NCBI RefSeq assembly: GCF_029813775.1
Contig: NZ_JARVKW010000001.1
Span: 188,501 to 252,500, forward strand
Reading direction: 5' to 3'
DNA: 64,000 nucleotides
Source: Streptomyces sp. DH24
GTDB taxonomy: Bacteria; Actinomycetota; Actinomycetes; Streptomycetales; Streptomycetaceae
Positions 1 to 10,925 of this stretch are shown here, in pieces. The notes beneath the pieces were generated by a model. That model saw nothing but the letters and a program-made list of their open reading frames with translations. It did no database searches and was not told the DNA's origin. Numbering within the stretch: position 1 is the stretch's first letter; every line of letters starts with the position of its first letter. Position numbers and translations under genes: made by a program.

Positions 1-414
1 CAGCAGAGCCGTGGCGGCGTTGTCGAACAGGGTCTGGAGCGCCGTCAGCGAGAAGGCGAGCGCGAGCAGCAGCGGGACCGAGGCGTGGCCGAGGGCGACG
101 GCGAGCGCGAAGCCCGCCACGAGCAGCCCGCGCGTGAGGTCCACCGCCCACATCGCGCGCCGCTGGTCCACCCGGTCCGCGACGGCGCCGCCGAGCAGTC
201 CGAACAGCAGCCACGGCAGATACCCGCAGGCCGTCACGGAGGCGATGACCAGCGGGTCGTCCGTGAGCTGCACGGCGATCAGGGGTAGCGCGGCCGTACG
301 CAGCGCGTCTCCGAAGCGGGACAGCACGGCGGCGGTCCACAGCCGTCCGAACCCGCCCCGCCACGCGGGCACACCCACGTCCGACGCCCCGCTCTCCGCC
401 CCGACCGTCGCCAC
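1..414 (-). CDS. MFS transporter, N-terminal part (runs off the window)
   Basis: This is the first 138 codons of a major facilitator superfamily permease whose C-terminal part lies outside the window. After a hydrophilic start, the protein has a helix with the motif RLWTAAVLSRFGDALRTAALP, then hydrophobic helices separated by the loop GGAVADRVDQRRAMW, which is the MFS A-type loop between TM2 and TM3. This arrangement is typical of 12-TM drug or siderophore exporters of the EntS-like MFS_3 group. The GTG start is preceded by GGGGGAG at 4 nt. A DNA-damage type promoter lies about 30 bp upstream (445-467). The substrate cannot be told from this fragment. Confidence 0.85.
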   Translation of the reverse strand, partial: MATVGAESGASDVGVPAWRGGFGRLWTAAVLSRFGDALRTAALPLIAVQLTDDPLVIASVTACGYLPWLLFGLLGGAVADRVDQRRAMWAVDLTRGLLVAGFALAVALGHASVPLLLALAFSLTALQTLFDNAATALL

Positions 415-444
415 CGCTCCCCCTCACGATTCGCCGATGCACAA

Positions 445-467
445 ACCGTAAGGGGCACCACTGACAA
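445..467 (-). promoter_or_regulatory. DNA-damage (RecA-NDp/PafBC-type) promoter of the MFS gene
   Basis: On the minus strand the sequence reads TTGTCAGTG, eight bases, then TACGGT. This fits the tTGTCRGTG-N8-TANNNT class exactly. It points at the GTG at 414, which leaves a short 5' UTR containing the ribosome binding site. Confidence 0.75.
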
Positions 468-558
468 CGGTCCGGAGCGCGGCGGACCGAAGGCCCGGGG
501 CAGCGGGCCGGAACAGCTCCGGCCAGGCACCGCTCGGTGCCCGGCCGGATCCCAACTC

Positions 559-894
559 CTAGATTTCCCCCCGCAGTTTGGCGAGGGCCTCGGCGAGGAT
601 GGCCTCGCCGTCCGCATCGCTGCGCCGCTCCCTCACATACGCCAGGTGCGTCTTGTAGGGCTCGGTGCGCGGCGGGTCCGGTGGGTTGTCCCGGTCCTGT
701 CCGGCCGGAAAGCCGCAGCGCGGGCAGTCCCAGGTCTCGGGCACCTGCGCGTCGCTGGCGAAGCTCGGCTGCGTCTCGTGCCCGTTGGAGCACCAGAAGG
801 AGATGCGCAGACGCGGCGCGGACTCGCCGCGCTCGGCCTCGCCCATCGGCCCCGCCCCGACCCGGCTTCCTCGGATCGCGTTGCCACTTGCCAC
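559..894 (-). CDS. RbpA-family RNA polymerase-binding protein (paralogue type)
   Basis: This is a 111-residue member of the RbpA family, actinobacterial proteins that bind RNA polymerase and the principal sigma factor and promote open complex formation. The zinc-ligand pattern is present: C35 and H39 in FWCSNGH, then C57 and C60 in WDCPRCG. The C-terminal helix ERRSDADGEAILAEALAKLR matches the sigma-interacting end of RbpA. The sequence differs from the well-known S. coelicolor RbpA as I remember it (no THWDMLMERR core), so this is probably the second, RbpB-like paralogue. The start is a GTG with GGGAG 9 nt upstream. It lies downstream of secG in the same direction. Confidence 0.8.
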   Translation of the reverse strand: MASGNAIRGSRVGAGPMGEAERGESAPRLRISFWCSNGHETQPSFASDAQVPETWDCPRCGFPAGQDRDNPPDPPRTEPYKTHLAYVRERRSDADGEAILAEALAKLRGEI

Positions 895-921
895 GGTCGT
901 AACTCCCTGCGTGATGGTGCC

Positions 922-948
922 GCGAAGCGAGTCGGCGTTTCGCTTCGC
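922..948 (-). terminator. Hairpin between secG and the rbpA-like gene
   Basis: Perfect 9-bp arms GCGAAGCGA (922-930) and TCGCTTCGC (940-948) flank a 9-nt loop. It lies after secG and about 30 nt before the rbpA-like start, so it may be a secG terminator or a leader attenuator. No T-run follows. Confidence 0.45.
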
Positions 949-1093
949 TGCGAGCGCCTCAGTCTACGTAAGGCCCAACGCGCGTCCAGTGATGGGAGTT
1001 ACAGCCCCCGCACCTAGACGCAAGCCCCATGATAGGCCGCGCTCAGGTGCGCGTACCCAACATGGGGCCATACGTACACAATGCGTGTGCCGC

Positions 1094-1330
1094 TCAGTTG
1101 TTCGCCTTCATAAGCAGGCCGAGCACGATGATGCATGCCGTCCACAGCAGACCGACCACGACGGTGATCCGGTCGAGGTTGCGCTCGGCGACGGAGGAGC
1201 CACCGACGGACGACTGCATGCCGCCACCGAACATGTCGGAGAGGCCGCCGCCCTTGCCCTTGTGCATCAGCACCAGCAGCATCAGCAGCCCGCTGAAGAC
1301 GATCAGGGCGATCGAGAACCCCATAACCAC
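1094..1330 (-). CDS. secG: Preprotein translocase subunit SecG
   Basis: SecG is the small accessory membrane subunit of the SecYEG protein-export channel. The 78-residue protein has two hydrophobic segments (about residues 3-22 and 53-74). Between them is the family signature HKGKGGGLSDMFGGG, followed by a serine-rich stretch and the conserved NLDRIT. The GTG at 1330 was chosen because GAGGAAG lies 11 nt upstream; an ATG two codons later (1324) is the alternative. Association with the gap-pgk-tpiA cluster is conserved in actinobacteria. Confidence 0.93.
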   Translation of the reverse strand: MVMGFSIALIVFSGLLMLLVLMHKGKGGGLSDMFGGGMQSSVGGSSVAERNLDRITVVVGLLWTACIIVLGLLMKANN

Positions 1331-1438
1331 GGCTGGACCAACTTCCTCGCTATCGGACGGACGACGGGGGCACGGCGCTGTGGCCATGCCCCCGCAAGAG
1401 TACGACGGATCGTCGCTACCGCATACTCACCGGTCGAG

Positions 1439-2215
1439 CTACTGGTCGCGGAAGCGCACGATCTTGACGAACTCGTCCGCGTCCAGGGACGCGCCGCCGA
1501 CCAGGGCGCCGTCGATGTCGGCCTGCGCCATGATCTCGGCGACGTTGCCCGACTTCACGGAGCCGCCGTACTGGATGCGGACCTTGTCGGCCAGCTCCTG
1601 GGAGTACAGTTCGGCGAGCTTTCCGCGGATGGCGGCGCAGACCTCCTGGGCGTCCTCGGCGCCGCAGACCTTGCCGGTGCCGATGGCCCACACGGGCTCG
1701 TAGGCGATCACGACGGACTCGGCCTGCTCGGCCGGCAGGTCCTTCAGACCGCCCTCGACCTGGGCGAGGGTGTGGGCGACGTGGTTGCCCGCCTCGCGGA
1801 CCTCCAGCTCCTCGCCGACGCACAGGATCGGGGTCAGGCCGTGCTTGTAGGCGGCCTTGACCTTGGCGTTCACGAGCTCGTCGGTCTCGTTGTGGTACTG
1901 GCGGCGCTCGGAGTGGCCGATCGCCACGAACGTGCACTTCAGCTTGGCCAGCATCGGGCCGGAGATCTCACCGGTGTACGCGCCGGAGTCGTGCGCCGAG
2001 ATGTCCTGGGCGCCGTACTTGATCTTCAGCTTGTCGCCGTCGACCAGGGTCTGCACGGAGCGCAGGTCGGTGAAGGGGGCCAGGACGGCGACCTCGACGG
2101 CCTCGTAGTCCTTGTCGGCCAGGGCGAAGGCGAGCTTCTGGACGTGGGCGATGGCCTCGAGGTGGTTGAGGTTCATCTTCCAGTTGCCCGCCATCAGCGG
2201 CGTGCGCGTGCTCAT
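1439..2215 (-). CDS. tpiA: Triosephosphate isomerase
   Basis: This 258-residue enzyme interconverts dihydroxyacetone phosphate and glyceraldehyde 3-phosphate in glycolysis and gluconeogenesis. The N-terminal [10 protein letters not shown] carries the catalytic Asn and Lys. IGHSERR holds the electrophilic His. The active-site signature [14 protein letters not shown] includes the catalytic Glu and the mobile phosphate-binding loop, and QYGGSVK closes the barrel. The length is normal for the family. It begins 6 bp after the pgk stop codon, so the two are almost certainly cotranscribed. Confidence 0.97.
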   Translation of the reverse strand: MSTRTPLMAGNWKMNLNHLEAIAHVQKLAFALADKDYEAVEVAVLAPFTDLRSVQTLVDGDKLKIKYGAQDISAHDSGAYTGEISGPMLAKLKCTFVAIGHSERRQYHNETDELVNAKVKAAYKHGLTPILCVGEELEVREAGNHVAHTLAQVEGGLKDLPAEQAESVVIAYEPVWAIGTGKVCGAEDAQEVCAAIRGKLAELYSQELADKVRIQYGGSVKSGNVAEIMAQADIDGALVGGASLDADEFVKIVRFRDQ

Positions 2216-2221
2216 AAAGGG

Positions 2222-3433
2222 TCAGTCCTCCAGTGCGGCGAGGCCGGGGAGCGTCTTGCCCTCAAGGTATTCGAGGGAGGCGCCGCCACCGGTCGAGATG
2301 TGGCCGAATGCGTTCTCGTCGAAGCCCAGGGTGCGGACGGCGGCGGCGGAGTCGCCGCCGCCGACCACGGTGAAGCCCGGGGAGTCGAGGAGTGCCTGGG
2401 CGACCGCCTTGGTGCCCTCGGCGTAGTCGGGGTGCTCGAAGACGCCCATGGGGCCGTTCCAGAAGACGGTGGCCGCGTCGGCGAGCTTCGAGGCGTAGAG
2501 CTTGCGGGTCTCGGGGCCGATGTCCAGGCCCATCTGGTCGGCGGGCATCGCGTCCGCGGCGACGGTGGTGGCGTTCGCGGGTGCCTTGGTCTTCAGGTCC
2601 GGGAACTCGGCGCCGACCACGACGTCGACCGGCAGCACCAGCTCGACGCCGTTCTTCTCGGCGCGCTCGATGTACTCCGTGACGGCCGGGAGCTGGTCCT
2701 CCTGGAGGAGCGAGGCGCCGACCTCGTGGCCCTTGGCCTTGAGGAAGGTGTAGACCATGCCGCCGCCGATGAGCAGCCGGTCGGCCTTGCCGAGCAGCTG
2801 GTCGATGACGGCGAGCTTGTCGGAGACCTTGGAGCCGCCGAGCGCGACGACGTAGGGCCGCTTGACGTCTTCGGTGAGCTTCTTCAGGACGCCGACCTCG
2901 GTGGCGATGAGGTACCCGGCGTAGTGCGGCAGGCGGGCCGACAGGTCGAAGACCGAGGCGTGCTTGCGGTGCACCGCGCCGAAGCCGTCGCCCACGTACA
3001 CGTCGGCGAGGGACGCGAGCCGGTCGGCGAAGGCGCCGCGCTCGGCGTCGTCCTTGCTGGTCTCGCCGGCGTTGAAGCGCAGGTTCTCGACGACCGCGAT
3101 CTGCCCGTCGGCGAGGCCGGCGACGGTCGACGTGGCCGACTCGCCGACCGTGTCGGTGGCGAAGGCGACGTCGGCGCCGAGGAGTTCGCCGAGCCGGGCT
3201 GCGGCCGGGGCGAGGGAGAACGCCGGGTCCGGGGCGCCCTTGGGGCGGCCGAGGTGGGAGGCGACGACCACGCGGGCGCCCGCCTCGGCGAGGGCCTTGA
3301 CGGTGGGCAGCACGGCGCGGATGCGGCCGTCGTCGGTGATGGTGGTGCCGTCGAGCGGCACGTTGAGGTCGGCGCGGACGAAGACGCGCTTGCCCGCGAC
3401 GCCTTCGGTGAGCAGTTCGTCGATCGTCTTCAT
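2222..3433 (-). CDS. pgk: Phosphoglycerate kinase
   Basis: This 403-residue enzyme transfers phosphate from 1,3-bisphosphoglycerate to ADP in the first ATP-yielding step of glycolysis. The N-terminal signature [13 protein letters not shown] and SHLGRPKG are substrate-binding motifs of domain 1. [14 protein letters not shown] and the C-terminal GGGDSAAAV form the nucleotide-binding half. The start is the ATG of MKTIDELL at 3433, behind GGAGA. The reading frame stays open further upstream, but that extension lacks family similarity. The gene lies between gap and tpiA. Confidence 0.97.
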   Translation of the reverse strand: MKTIDELLTEGVAGKRVFVRADLNVPLDGTTITDDGRIRAVLPTVKALAEAGARVVVASHLGRPKGAPDPAFSLAPAAARLGELLGADVAFATDTVGESATSTVAGLADGQIAVVENLRFNAGETSKDDAERGAFADRLASLADVYVGDGFGAVHRKHASVFDLSARLPHYAGYLIATEVGVLKKLTEDVKRPYVVALGGSKVSDKLAVIDQLLGKADRLLIGGGMVYTFLKAKGHEVGASLLQEDQLPAVTEYIERAEKNGVELVLPVDVVVGAEFPDLKTKAPANATTVAADAMPADQMGLDIGPETRKLYASKLADAATVFWNGPMGVFEHPDYAEGTKAVAQALLDSPGFTVVGGGDSAAAVRTLGFDENAFGHISTGGGASLEYLEGKTLPGLAALED

Positions 3434-3490
3434 GAGGGTCTCCTGCGAAGGACTCGTGATCGAGTGGTGGCTCTGACCTGCACGTGAGTC

Positions 3491-3527
3491 AGGGCTCGGA
3501 CAATGCATGGTGCACTGTCCGAGCCCT
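3491..3527 (-). terminator. Hairpin between gap and pgk
   Basis: Perfect 12-bp arms AGGGCTCGGACA (3491-3502) and TGTCCGAGCCCT (3516-3527) enclose a 13-nt loop that could pair further through TGCA/TGCA. It lies just after the gap stop codon and about 60 nt before pgk. It is probably a partial terminator or an mRNA 3'-end stabiliser that lets gap be expressed more strongly than pgk-tpiA. It lacks a T-run, as is common in Streptomyces. Confidence 0.7.
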
Positions 3528-3556
3528 GCTCCCGCATCGAGGTCCCTGTCAGACGA

Positions 3557-4786
<1,230 letters not shown>

Positions 4787-7738
4787 TCACCCTTCCAGGG
4801 CCGTCAGTGCCTTCCTCAGCAGGGCGGCCTGCTCGGCCGCGGAGGGGAGGTGTTCCAGGCCGAAGCCGAGGAGCACGGTGTCCTCCGTGGTGACCGCTCC
4901 GTGGGTGCGGAACAGCTCCCCGGTGCGGGTCCAGTCCTTCAGGACGGCCGGGCTGCCCGCGGGCGGTCCGCCGACCCGCCAGTCCCCCAGCGACGCCTCG
5001 AAGCCCTCGGTGCCGGTGGCCGTGCCGCCGACGACGAGGGAGGCCTCGTCGGCGAGGACGCCGTGGCCGCCGCTGCCCGGGTCGGTGACGTAGCTGATGG
5101 AGACCTCGACGGTCTTGCCGGCGTACGCGCTCAGGTCGAAGTCCACCTGCTGCCAGCCGTCGGAGGCGCCGGTGAGGCTGTGCCACGCACCGGTGGTGCC
5201 GGTGGCGGCGCAGCCGCCCTCGCCGACGGTGAGGTAGTGCTCCAGCCAGGGGTGCTCGCCGACGTAGAAGCCGCCCTCGCACTCGGCGGGCACGGCGGTG
5301 CCGGTGGCGCCGCCCGCCTCGGGGAGCGTCGTCCAGTCGTCGGCGCCCGCGGTGTGGGCCTCGACGATGACGTTGTCGTAACCGGGCTCGGTGTCCCACA
5401 GCAGCCTGGTGCGCAGCGTGGGCTTGTCGGCGGCGGCGACGGCGGTGAGGTCGACGGTGCGGGTGAGGCGCTTGTAGGCGTCGTCGGTGTGGACGGCGGC
5501 GGCCATCCAGGAGCCGGCGTAGGGCCCGTACGGGTTGACGGTCCCGGCGAACTGTCCGGCGCCGGCGCTCGCGAACTGCGGGTAGGTGCCGGCGGGCAGT
5601 TCGTCGGAGGTGACGCTGTAGGTGCCGGCCCGGTCGAGCGGGTTGCCGGGGGCCGCGCCGAGGGCGCCGGTGAAGCCGTCCAGCTTCCCGGAGCCGGTGA
5701 AGCCGGTGGCGCCGGGGGTGGTGGTGCGGGTGTAGGCGCCCAGGTAGTACTGGCCGAAGTCGTTCGACAGGGCGCCGCCGAGGTCGACGTTGCCGCCGGC
5801 CTGCTCGCCGGCCTCGATCAGTTTGCCGCCCTCGTTGAGGAAGGCGCGCAGTTCGAGCTGGGTGGCGACACCGGGGACGGCCGCGCCGGTGTGGTGGACG
5901 ACGGTGTCGAAGTGGCTCAGCACGCCCAGCGCGTCGGGCGCGCCCTGCGTGGCGACGTCCCACACGACCGCCGTGCGGCCGTTCGCCCTCAGCGCGTCGA
6001 CGTAGGTCTGCGCCTGGGTGGCCTTCGCGCCTTCCTCGGCGACGACGAGGACGTCCGCGCGGGGGCGTTCGGCGACGGTGTAGGTGAAGCGCTCGCTGGA
6101 GACGTCCCTGCCGCCGCGTGTCTCACCGGTGAACCAGACCTCGACCTTGTCGCCCGGGTCGCCGTCCCGGACCTTCGCGCGGTACTCGTCGAAGTGCAGG
6201 TTGTCCTCGCCGCCGAACCGCTCGCCGCCCTTCCAGGGCCTGAGCGCCATGTCCTCGACGCGGCCCCCGTTGACGCGGTACTTGAGCTCCTTGTCGCGCA
6301 CCGACTTGCGTACGACGACGGAGACCTCCTGGTCGGCGCCGCGGGAGTACGAGGTGGTGAACGGCGCCGGGGTGAAGTCCGCGGCGGTCACGCCCACCGA
6401 GGACGCCGGGCGGTCGGGGTGGGCGGCGCTCTCGGCGACGGACAGCGCGAACGGGACGTTCTTCGCGAACTCCTGCTGGATCAGCTTCTCGTCGTCCGGG
6501 AACGTGAAGATCGACCGGCAGTCGCCCGCGTTCCAGGCGTCGCCGGGGTCGACGTCGGAGGCCGTCTGGCAGGTCGACATCTCCGGGGTGAACATCGCCA
6601 TGCCGTTGACGTTGGCCGCGTGCCCGTCGGCCTCGCCGTTGGTGGTGTAGAGCTCCGAGGACAGCTGCGGGTGGTAGCCGGGGATCGCCGAGTTGCCGGG
6701 CGTGCCGGCCAGGGCCTCGTAGAGGACGTCGTCCGGGGTGGGCGTGGCGACCTGCCAGCCGACGCCGTAGAGGATGAGTTCGGCGGCGGAGTGGTAGTTG
6801 ATGCCGTACGCGAAGCCGATGCGCTTCTGGAAGGCGTCCAGGGCCTTGGTCTCGGGCTCGGAGCCGGGGCTCGCGCCGCGGTAGGTCTGGCTGGTGGGGT
6901 TGGGGGACGAACCCTCGTCGTCGTAGCCCCACTTGTAGGGGAAGTTGCGGTTGAGGTCGACGCCGTCGCCGGTGGTGATGGTGCCGTCGCCGTTGACGTC
7001 GCGCAGGTTCTTGCGCCACAGGCGGTTGTCGTCGCTCTCGAAGGTGTAGTCGTAGCCGTCGGGGTTGGCCGACAGGACGAACCACAGCTCCGTGGAGTCG
7101 ACGATCCGCTTGATCCGCCTGTCCTTCTTGTAGTTGTCCAGGTAATGGTGCATCAGACGCCGGGTCATCTCCGGCGTGATCCACTCGCGCGCGTGCTGGT
7201 TGGACAGGTACAGCACGGCGGGCTTGGAGCCGTCCTTGTGCTTCTTGGCGCCCTTGGTGAGCTTCAGCGCGAGGATGTCCTGGCCCTTGAGGGTCTTGCC
7301 GATGGAGACGACCTTCGTGAGGCCCGGGTTTTGCTGGGCGGTCCTGACGATCTCCTCCTTGAGGCCGCCGCTGCCGCTGTAGGGGCGGAACACGCCCTCG
7401 GCCGCGGCCTCGACGCGGGATGCCGCCTTCCCGGAGAGCCTGTGCTCGGTGAGTTCGACGCCCTGCTTCTCCAGCTTCTTCGCCTGCTGGTCGGTGAGGT
7501 AGACCTCGACGGTGCCGGTGCCCTTCGCGGGGACCTGTTCGCCGAGTTCGTGGCCGTCCTGCCCGGCGGCCAGCAGCAGGGGTACCTGCTGCTGCGTGAC
7601 CTCGGCGCGGAACACCTTGACCTCGTCCGTGTCGGTCGTGGCCGGATTCCCGGGTTGCGCCTGGGCGATGGGCGCGATGCTCGCTCCGGCGATCAGGAGC
7701 GTGCCGACAGCGAGGATCGATCTCGCTCTATGTCTCAT
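4787..7738 (-). CDS. Secreted zinc carboxypeptidase, M14 family
   Basis: This 983-residue exported metallopeptidase removes C-terminal amino acids from peptides. A signal peptide (MRHRARS, hydrophobic stretch, cut near AQA-QPG) is followed by a propeptide. The M14 catalytic domain has zinc ligands H182 and E185 in QHARE, the third ligand H316 in YGINYHSAAEL, and the general base E386 in FTPEMST. After about residue 480 come C-terminal domains resembling the immune-inhibitor-A/M6-like modules, probably for substrate binding. The ATG at 7738 follows GGGGGGT and starts a classic signal sequence. It is a single-gene unit between gap and the whiA operon, flanked by hairpins on both sides. Confidence 0.92.
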   Translation of the reverse strand: MRHRARSILAVGTLLIAGASIAPIAQAQPGNPATTDTDEVKVFRAEVTQQQVPLLLAAGQDGHELGEQVPAKGTGTVEVYLTDQQAKKLEKQGVELTEHRLSGKAASRVEAAAEGVFRPYSGSGGLKEEIVRTAQQNPGLTKVVSIGKTLKGQDILALKLTKGAKKHKDGSKPAVLYLSNQHAREWITPEMTRRLMHHYLDNYKKDRRIKRIVDSTELWFVLSANPDGYDYTFESDDNRLWRKNLRDVNGDGTITTGDGVDLNRNFPYKWGYDDEGSSPNPTSQTYRGASPGSEPETKALDAFQKRIGFAYGINYHSAAELILYGVGWQVATPTPDDVLYEALAGTPGNSAIPGYHPQLSSELYTTNGEADGHAANVNGMAMFTPEMSTCQTASDVDPGDAWNAGDCRSIFTFPDDEKLIQQEFAKNVPFALSVAESAAHPDRPASSVGVTAADFTPAPFTTSYSRGADQEVSVVVRKSVRDKELKYRVNGGRVEDMALRPWKGGERFGGEDNLHFDEYRAKVRDGDPGDKVEVWFTGETRGGRDVSSERFTYTVAERPRADVLVVAEEGAKATQAQTYVDALRANGRTAVVWDVATQGAPDALGVLSHFDTVVHHTGAAVPGVATQLELRAFLNEGGKLIEAGEQAGGNVDLGGALSNDFGQYYLGAYTRTTTPGATGFTGSGKLDGFTGALGAAPGNPLDRAGTYSVTSDELPAGTYPQFASAGAGQFAGTVNPYGPYAGSWMAAAVHTDDAYKRLTRTVDLTAVAAADKPTLRTRLLWDTEPGYDNVIVEAHTAGADDWTTLPEAGGATGTAVPAECEGGFYVGEHPWLEHYLTVGEGGCAATGTTGAWHSLTGASDGWQQVDFDLSAYAGKTVEVSISYVTDPGSGGHGVLADEASLVVGGTATGTEGFEASLGDWRVGGPPAGSPAVLKDWTRTGELFRTHGAVTTEDTVLLGFGLEHLPSAAEQAALLRKALTALEG

Positions 7739-7828
7739 GAACCCCCCTAGCGGTGGTTCGCCACAGCAGCGAACTGATGCCAGGCTCATGACAGTCCATG
7801 ATCGAGTCAATAGGGCGGGAACGACACG

Positions 7829-7875
7829 AAAACGCCGGTACCGACCACCCAAGTGGGCGTCGGTACCGGCGTTTT
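7829..7875 (-). terminator. Strong terminator of the uvrC-rapZ-yvcK-whiA operon
   Basis: Perfect 17-bp arms AAAACGCCGGTACCGAC (7829-7845) and GTCGGTACCGGCGTTTT (7859-7875) surround a 13-nt loop. The A-tract and T-tract at the ends make it work on both strands. It begins 41 bp after the whiA stop codon and is the best terminator in the window. Confidence 0.9.
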
Positions 7876-7915
7876 GTCGTGGCGTCAGCCGCGGCGTCGG
7901 CGTGTCCTAACGGTG

Positions 7916-8905
7916 TCAGCCGACCATGTTGTCGGCGAGCTCCTCGCTGAGGTTGGCCTCCGTGCCCGGGATGCCGAGGTCGGAGGCGCGCTTGTCGGCC
8001 ATCGCCAGCAGCCGGCGGATACGGCCGGCGACCGCGTCCTTGGTGAGCGGCGGGTCGGCGAGCGCGCCCAGCTCCTCCAGCGAGGCCTGCTTGTGCTCCA
8101 TGCGCAGCCGGCCGGCGGCGGCGAGGTGCTCGGGGACGTCGTCGGCGAGGATCTCCAGGGCGCGCTGGACACGGGCGCCGGCGGCGACGGCCGCGCGGGC
8201 CGAGCGGCGCAGGTTGGCGTCGTCGAAGTTGGCGAGGCGGTTGGCGGTGGCGCGGACCTCGCGGCGCATCCGCCGCTCCTCCCAGGCGAGCACGGCGTCG
8301 TGGGCGCCGAGCCGGGTGAGCAGCGCGCCGATCGCGTCGCCGTCGCGGACGACGACCCGGTCGACACCGCGCACCTCGCGGGCCTTGGCGGCGATCGACA
8401 GCCTGCGCGCGGCACCGACCAGGGCGAGCGCGGCCTCGGGGCCGGGGCAGGTCACCTCCAGGGAGGAGGAACGGCCGGGCTCGGTGAGCGAGCCGTGCGC
8501 CAGGAAGGCTCCGCGCCAGGCGGCCTCGGCGTCGCAGGTGGCCCCCGAGACCACCTGCGGGGGCAGGCCGCGGATCGGGCGTCCCCGGCCGTCGACCAGG
8601 CCGGTCTGGCGGGCCAGCTGGTCGCCGCCCGCGACGACCCGTACGACGAATCGCGAGCCGCGGCGCAGCCCGCCCGGCGCCATCACGATCAGCTCGGAGC
8701 TGTGGCCGAAGATCTCCAGGATGTCCCGTTTGAGGCGCCGGGCGGCCGCCGAGGTGTCCAGCTCGGCCTCGATCACGATGCGTCCGCTCACCAGGTGGAG
8801 GCCGCCGGCGAACCGCAGCATCGCGGAGACCTCCGCCTTCCTGCAGCAGGTACGGGTGACGGGAAGCCGGGCAACCTCGTCCTTCACCGCTGCCGTCATC
8901 GCCAT
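7916..8905 (-). CDS. whiA: Sporulation transcription regulator WhiA
   Basis: WhiA is a DNA-binding protein needed, together with WhiB, to stop aerial growth and start sporulation septation in Streptomyces. The 329-residue protein has an N-terminal LAGLIDADG-like domain that has lost endonuclease function, with landmarks [21 protein letters not shown] and [17 protein letters not shown]. The C-terminal helix-turn-helix contains [25 protein letters not shown]. It is the last gene of the uvrC-rapZ-yvcK-whiA unit. Its start overlaps the yvcK end by 10 bp, so it should be translationally coupled. Confidence 0.97.
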   Translation of the reverse strand: MAMTAAVKDEVARLPVTRTCCRKAEVSAMLRFAGGLHLVSGRIVIEAELDTSAAARRLKRDILEIFGHSSELIVMAPGGLRRGSRFVVRVVAGGDQLARQTGLVDGRGRPIRGLPPQVVSGATCDAEAAWRGAFLAHGSLTEPGRSSSLEVTCPGPEAALALVGAARRLSIAAKAREVRGVDRVVVRDGDAIGALLTRLGAHDAVLAWEERRMRREVRATANRLANFDDANLRRSARAAVAAGARVQRALEILADDVPEHLAAAGRLRMEHKQASLEELGALADPPLTKDAVAGRIRRLLAMADKRASDLGIPGTEANLSEELADNMVG

Positions 8906-9963
8906 GGGCCGATCCTTCCATGCATCCGAAAAATACGGTCGTACGCGGCTGCCAACAGCTCCGGGTCGTGCCGCGGAGTTCCGTCGGTCCGGGCCACCGG
9001 CGCCAGCTCGACCGCGGCGCCGAACCGCTTGGCGGCATCGGTCATCGCATCGCGGTCGGGCACGGCGGCCTCGTCGGCCAGCACCACGTCCAGGGCGAGT
9101 TTAGGGGCGTGTCGTCCCAAAACCTCCAAATGACGCTGCGGGGAGAAGCCCTCGGTTTCTCCGGGCTGCGGCGCGAGGTTCAGCGAGAGTACCCGGCGCG
9201 CCTTCGTCTGGGTGAGCGCGTCGAGGAGCTCGGGCACCAGCAGGTGCGGGATGACGGAGGAGAACCAGGAGCCGGGACCGAGCACCACCCAGTCCGCGTC
9301 CAGCACCGCGGCGACGGCCTCCGGGACGGCCGGCGGGTCGTGCGGCACCAGGTGCACCGACTGCACCTCGCCCGGGGTGAGGGCGACGGTGGCCTGGCCG
9401 CGGACGGTGTCGATGTCGTCCGGCCGGTCCGGGTCGTGGCCCCTGACCAGGGCCTGGAGCTCCAGCGGCACGGCGGACATGGGCAGCACGCGCCCGTGCG
9501 CGCCGAGCAGCTTGCCGACCAGGTCGAGCGCCTGGACGTGGTCGCCGAGCTGCTCCCACAGGGCGACGATCAGCAGGTTGCCGACCGCGTGGTCGTGCAG
9601 GTCGCCGCGGGACTGGAAGCGGTGCTGGATGACGCGGGACCAGGTCTGGCCCCAGTCGTCGTCGCCGCACAGCGCGGCCAGCGCCTTGCGCAGGTCGCCG
9701 GGCGGCAGCACGCCCAGCTCGTCGCGCAGCCGCCCGCTCGAGCCGCCGTCGTCGGCGACGGTGACGACGGCCGTGAGGTCGCCGGTGATCCGGCGCAGCG
9801 CGGCGAGCGAGGCGGACAGGCCCATGCCGCCGCCGAGGGCGACGACCTTGGGCTGGGTGCCCCGGCGGCGCGGCCGGGCGCCCCGGGCCTCTGCGAGCCG
9901 GCCGCCGCGTCCCTCGGGCACCGCCCGGCGCAGCCGGCTCAGCCGCGGAGTACGTCCCGTCAT
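8896..9963 (-). CDS. yvcK: YvcK/CofD-like protein (gluconeogenesis factor)
   Basis: This 355-residue protein belongs to the YvcK family of the CofD superfamily. In other bacteria these bind UDP-sugars and affect cell-wall and central carbon balance. After a basic N-terminal tail the fold begins with [20 protein letters not shown], followed by [19 protein letters not shown], both nucleotide or phosphate-binding signatures. [15 protein letters not shown] is a further family motif. The start overlaps the rapZ stop (ATGA at 9960-9963). The frame stays open far upstream through rapZ, but only this part is YvcK-like. Confidence 0.93.
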   Translation of the reverse strand: MTGRTPRLSRLRRAVPEGRGGRLAEARGARPRRRGTQPKVVALGGGMGLSASLAALRRITGDLTAVVTVADDGGSSGRLRDELGVLPPGDLRKALAALCGDDDWGQTWSRVIQHRFQSRGDLHDHAVGNLLIVALWEQLGDHVQALDLVGKLLGAHGRVLPMSAVPLELQALVRGHDPDRPDDIDTVRGQATVALTPGEVQSVHLVPHDPPAVPEAVAAVLDADWVVLGPGSWFSSVIPHLLVPELLDALTQTKARRVLSLNLAPQPGETEGFSPQRHLEVLGRHAPKLALDVVLADEAAVPDRDAMTDAAKRFGAAVELAPVARTDGTPRHDPELLAAAYDRIFRMHGRIGPWR

Positions 9964-10925
9964 TCGCGTCCCATGTCCCGGTGTACGACCACGGTCTCCA
10001 CACCCTCGGCGGCCAGCCGGGCGGCGAGCTTCTCCGACATGGCGACCGAGCGGTGCTTGCCGCCGGTGCAGCCGACGGCGATGGTCACGTAGCGCTTGCC
10101 CTCCCGACGGTAACCTGCGGCAATCAGCTGCAGCAGTTCGGCGTACCGGTCGAGGAACTCCTTGGCGCCGGGCTGGTTGAAGACGTACGCCGCCACCTCC
10201 TCGTGCACGCCGGTGTACGGGCGCAGCTCCGGAACCCAGTGCGGGTTCGGCAGGAACCGCATGTCCACGACCAGGTCGGCGTCGACCGGGAGGCCGTACT
10301 TGAAGCCGAAGGACATGACGGTGGCCCGCAGCTCGGGCTCCTCGTCGCCGGCGAACTGGGCGTCCATCTTGGCGCGCAGCTCGTGGACGTTGAGGCTGGA
10401 GGTGTCGATCACCAGATCGGCGTCGCCGCGCAGCTCGCGCAGCAGCTCGCGTTCGGCGGCGATGCCGTCCACGATGCGGCCGTCGCCCTGGAGGGGGTGC
10501 GGGCGGCGCACCGACTCGAAGCGGCGCACCAGGGCCTCGTCGGAGGACTCCAGGAAGACGATGCGCCGCGTGACGCCCTTGGTGTCGAGGTCGGCGAGGG
10601 ACTCGCGGAGGTTGTCGAAGAAGCGCCGGCCGCGGACGTCCACGACGACCGCGATCCGGGCGACGTTGCCCTGCGAGCGGGCGCCGAGCTCCACCATGGT
10701 GGGGATCAGCGCGGGCGGCAGGTTGTCGACCACGAACCAGCCCAGGTCCTCCAGGCACTTCGCGGCCGTCGACCGGCCGGCCCCGGACATGCCGGAGATG
10801 ATCACCAGCTCGGGGATGGCCGCCTCGGGGGCCCCGGCCGCTTCCTTGCCCGTACTCACCTGTGTTCCGTCGTCCTGACCCGCCTCTTGGCGGAGCGCTT
10901 CCTGCTGTGCGTCGTGCTCGGTCAT
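9960..10925 (-). CDS. rapZ: RapZ/YvcJ-family nucleotide-binding protein
   Basis: This 321-residue protein is a P-loop GTP/ATP-binding protein of the RapZ (YvcJ) family; in E. coli RapZ is an adaptor for RNase E decay of the GlmZ sRNA. The P-loop is [14 protein letters not shown] (residues 43-56), with Arg where Lys is usual, a variant I believe is common in actinobacteria. DNLPP and the C-terminal [16 protein letters not shown] are family signatures. It overlaps uvrC upstream (10922-10925) and yvcK downstream by four bases each. Its RNA target in Streptomyces cannot be inferred here. Confidence 0.93.
   Translation of the reverse strand: MTEHDAQQEALRQEAGQDDGTQVSTGKEAAGAPEAAIPELVIISGMSGAGRSTAAKCLEDLGWFVVDNLPPALIPTMVELGARSQGNVARIAVVVDVRGRRFFDNLRESLADLDTKGVTRRIVFLESSDEALVRRFESVRRPHPLQGDGRIVDGIAAERELLRELRGDADLVIDTSSLNVHELRAKMDAQFAGDEEPELRATVMSFGFKYGLPVDADLVVDMRFLPNPHWVPELRPYTGVHEEVAAYVFNQPGAKEFLDRYAELLQLIAAGYRREGKRYVTIAVGCTGGKHRSVAMSEKLAARLAAEGVETVVVHRDMGRE

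Noticed and set aside
665..3487. Very long open frame (940 codons) on the plus strand opposite rbpA-like, secG, tpiA and pgk
   Set aside because: It is the mirror of well-conserved minus-strand genes. The translation is Val/Gly/Leu/Asp-rich noise, typical of antisense frames in high-GC DNA.
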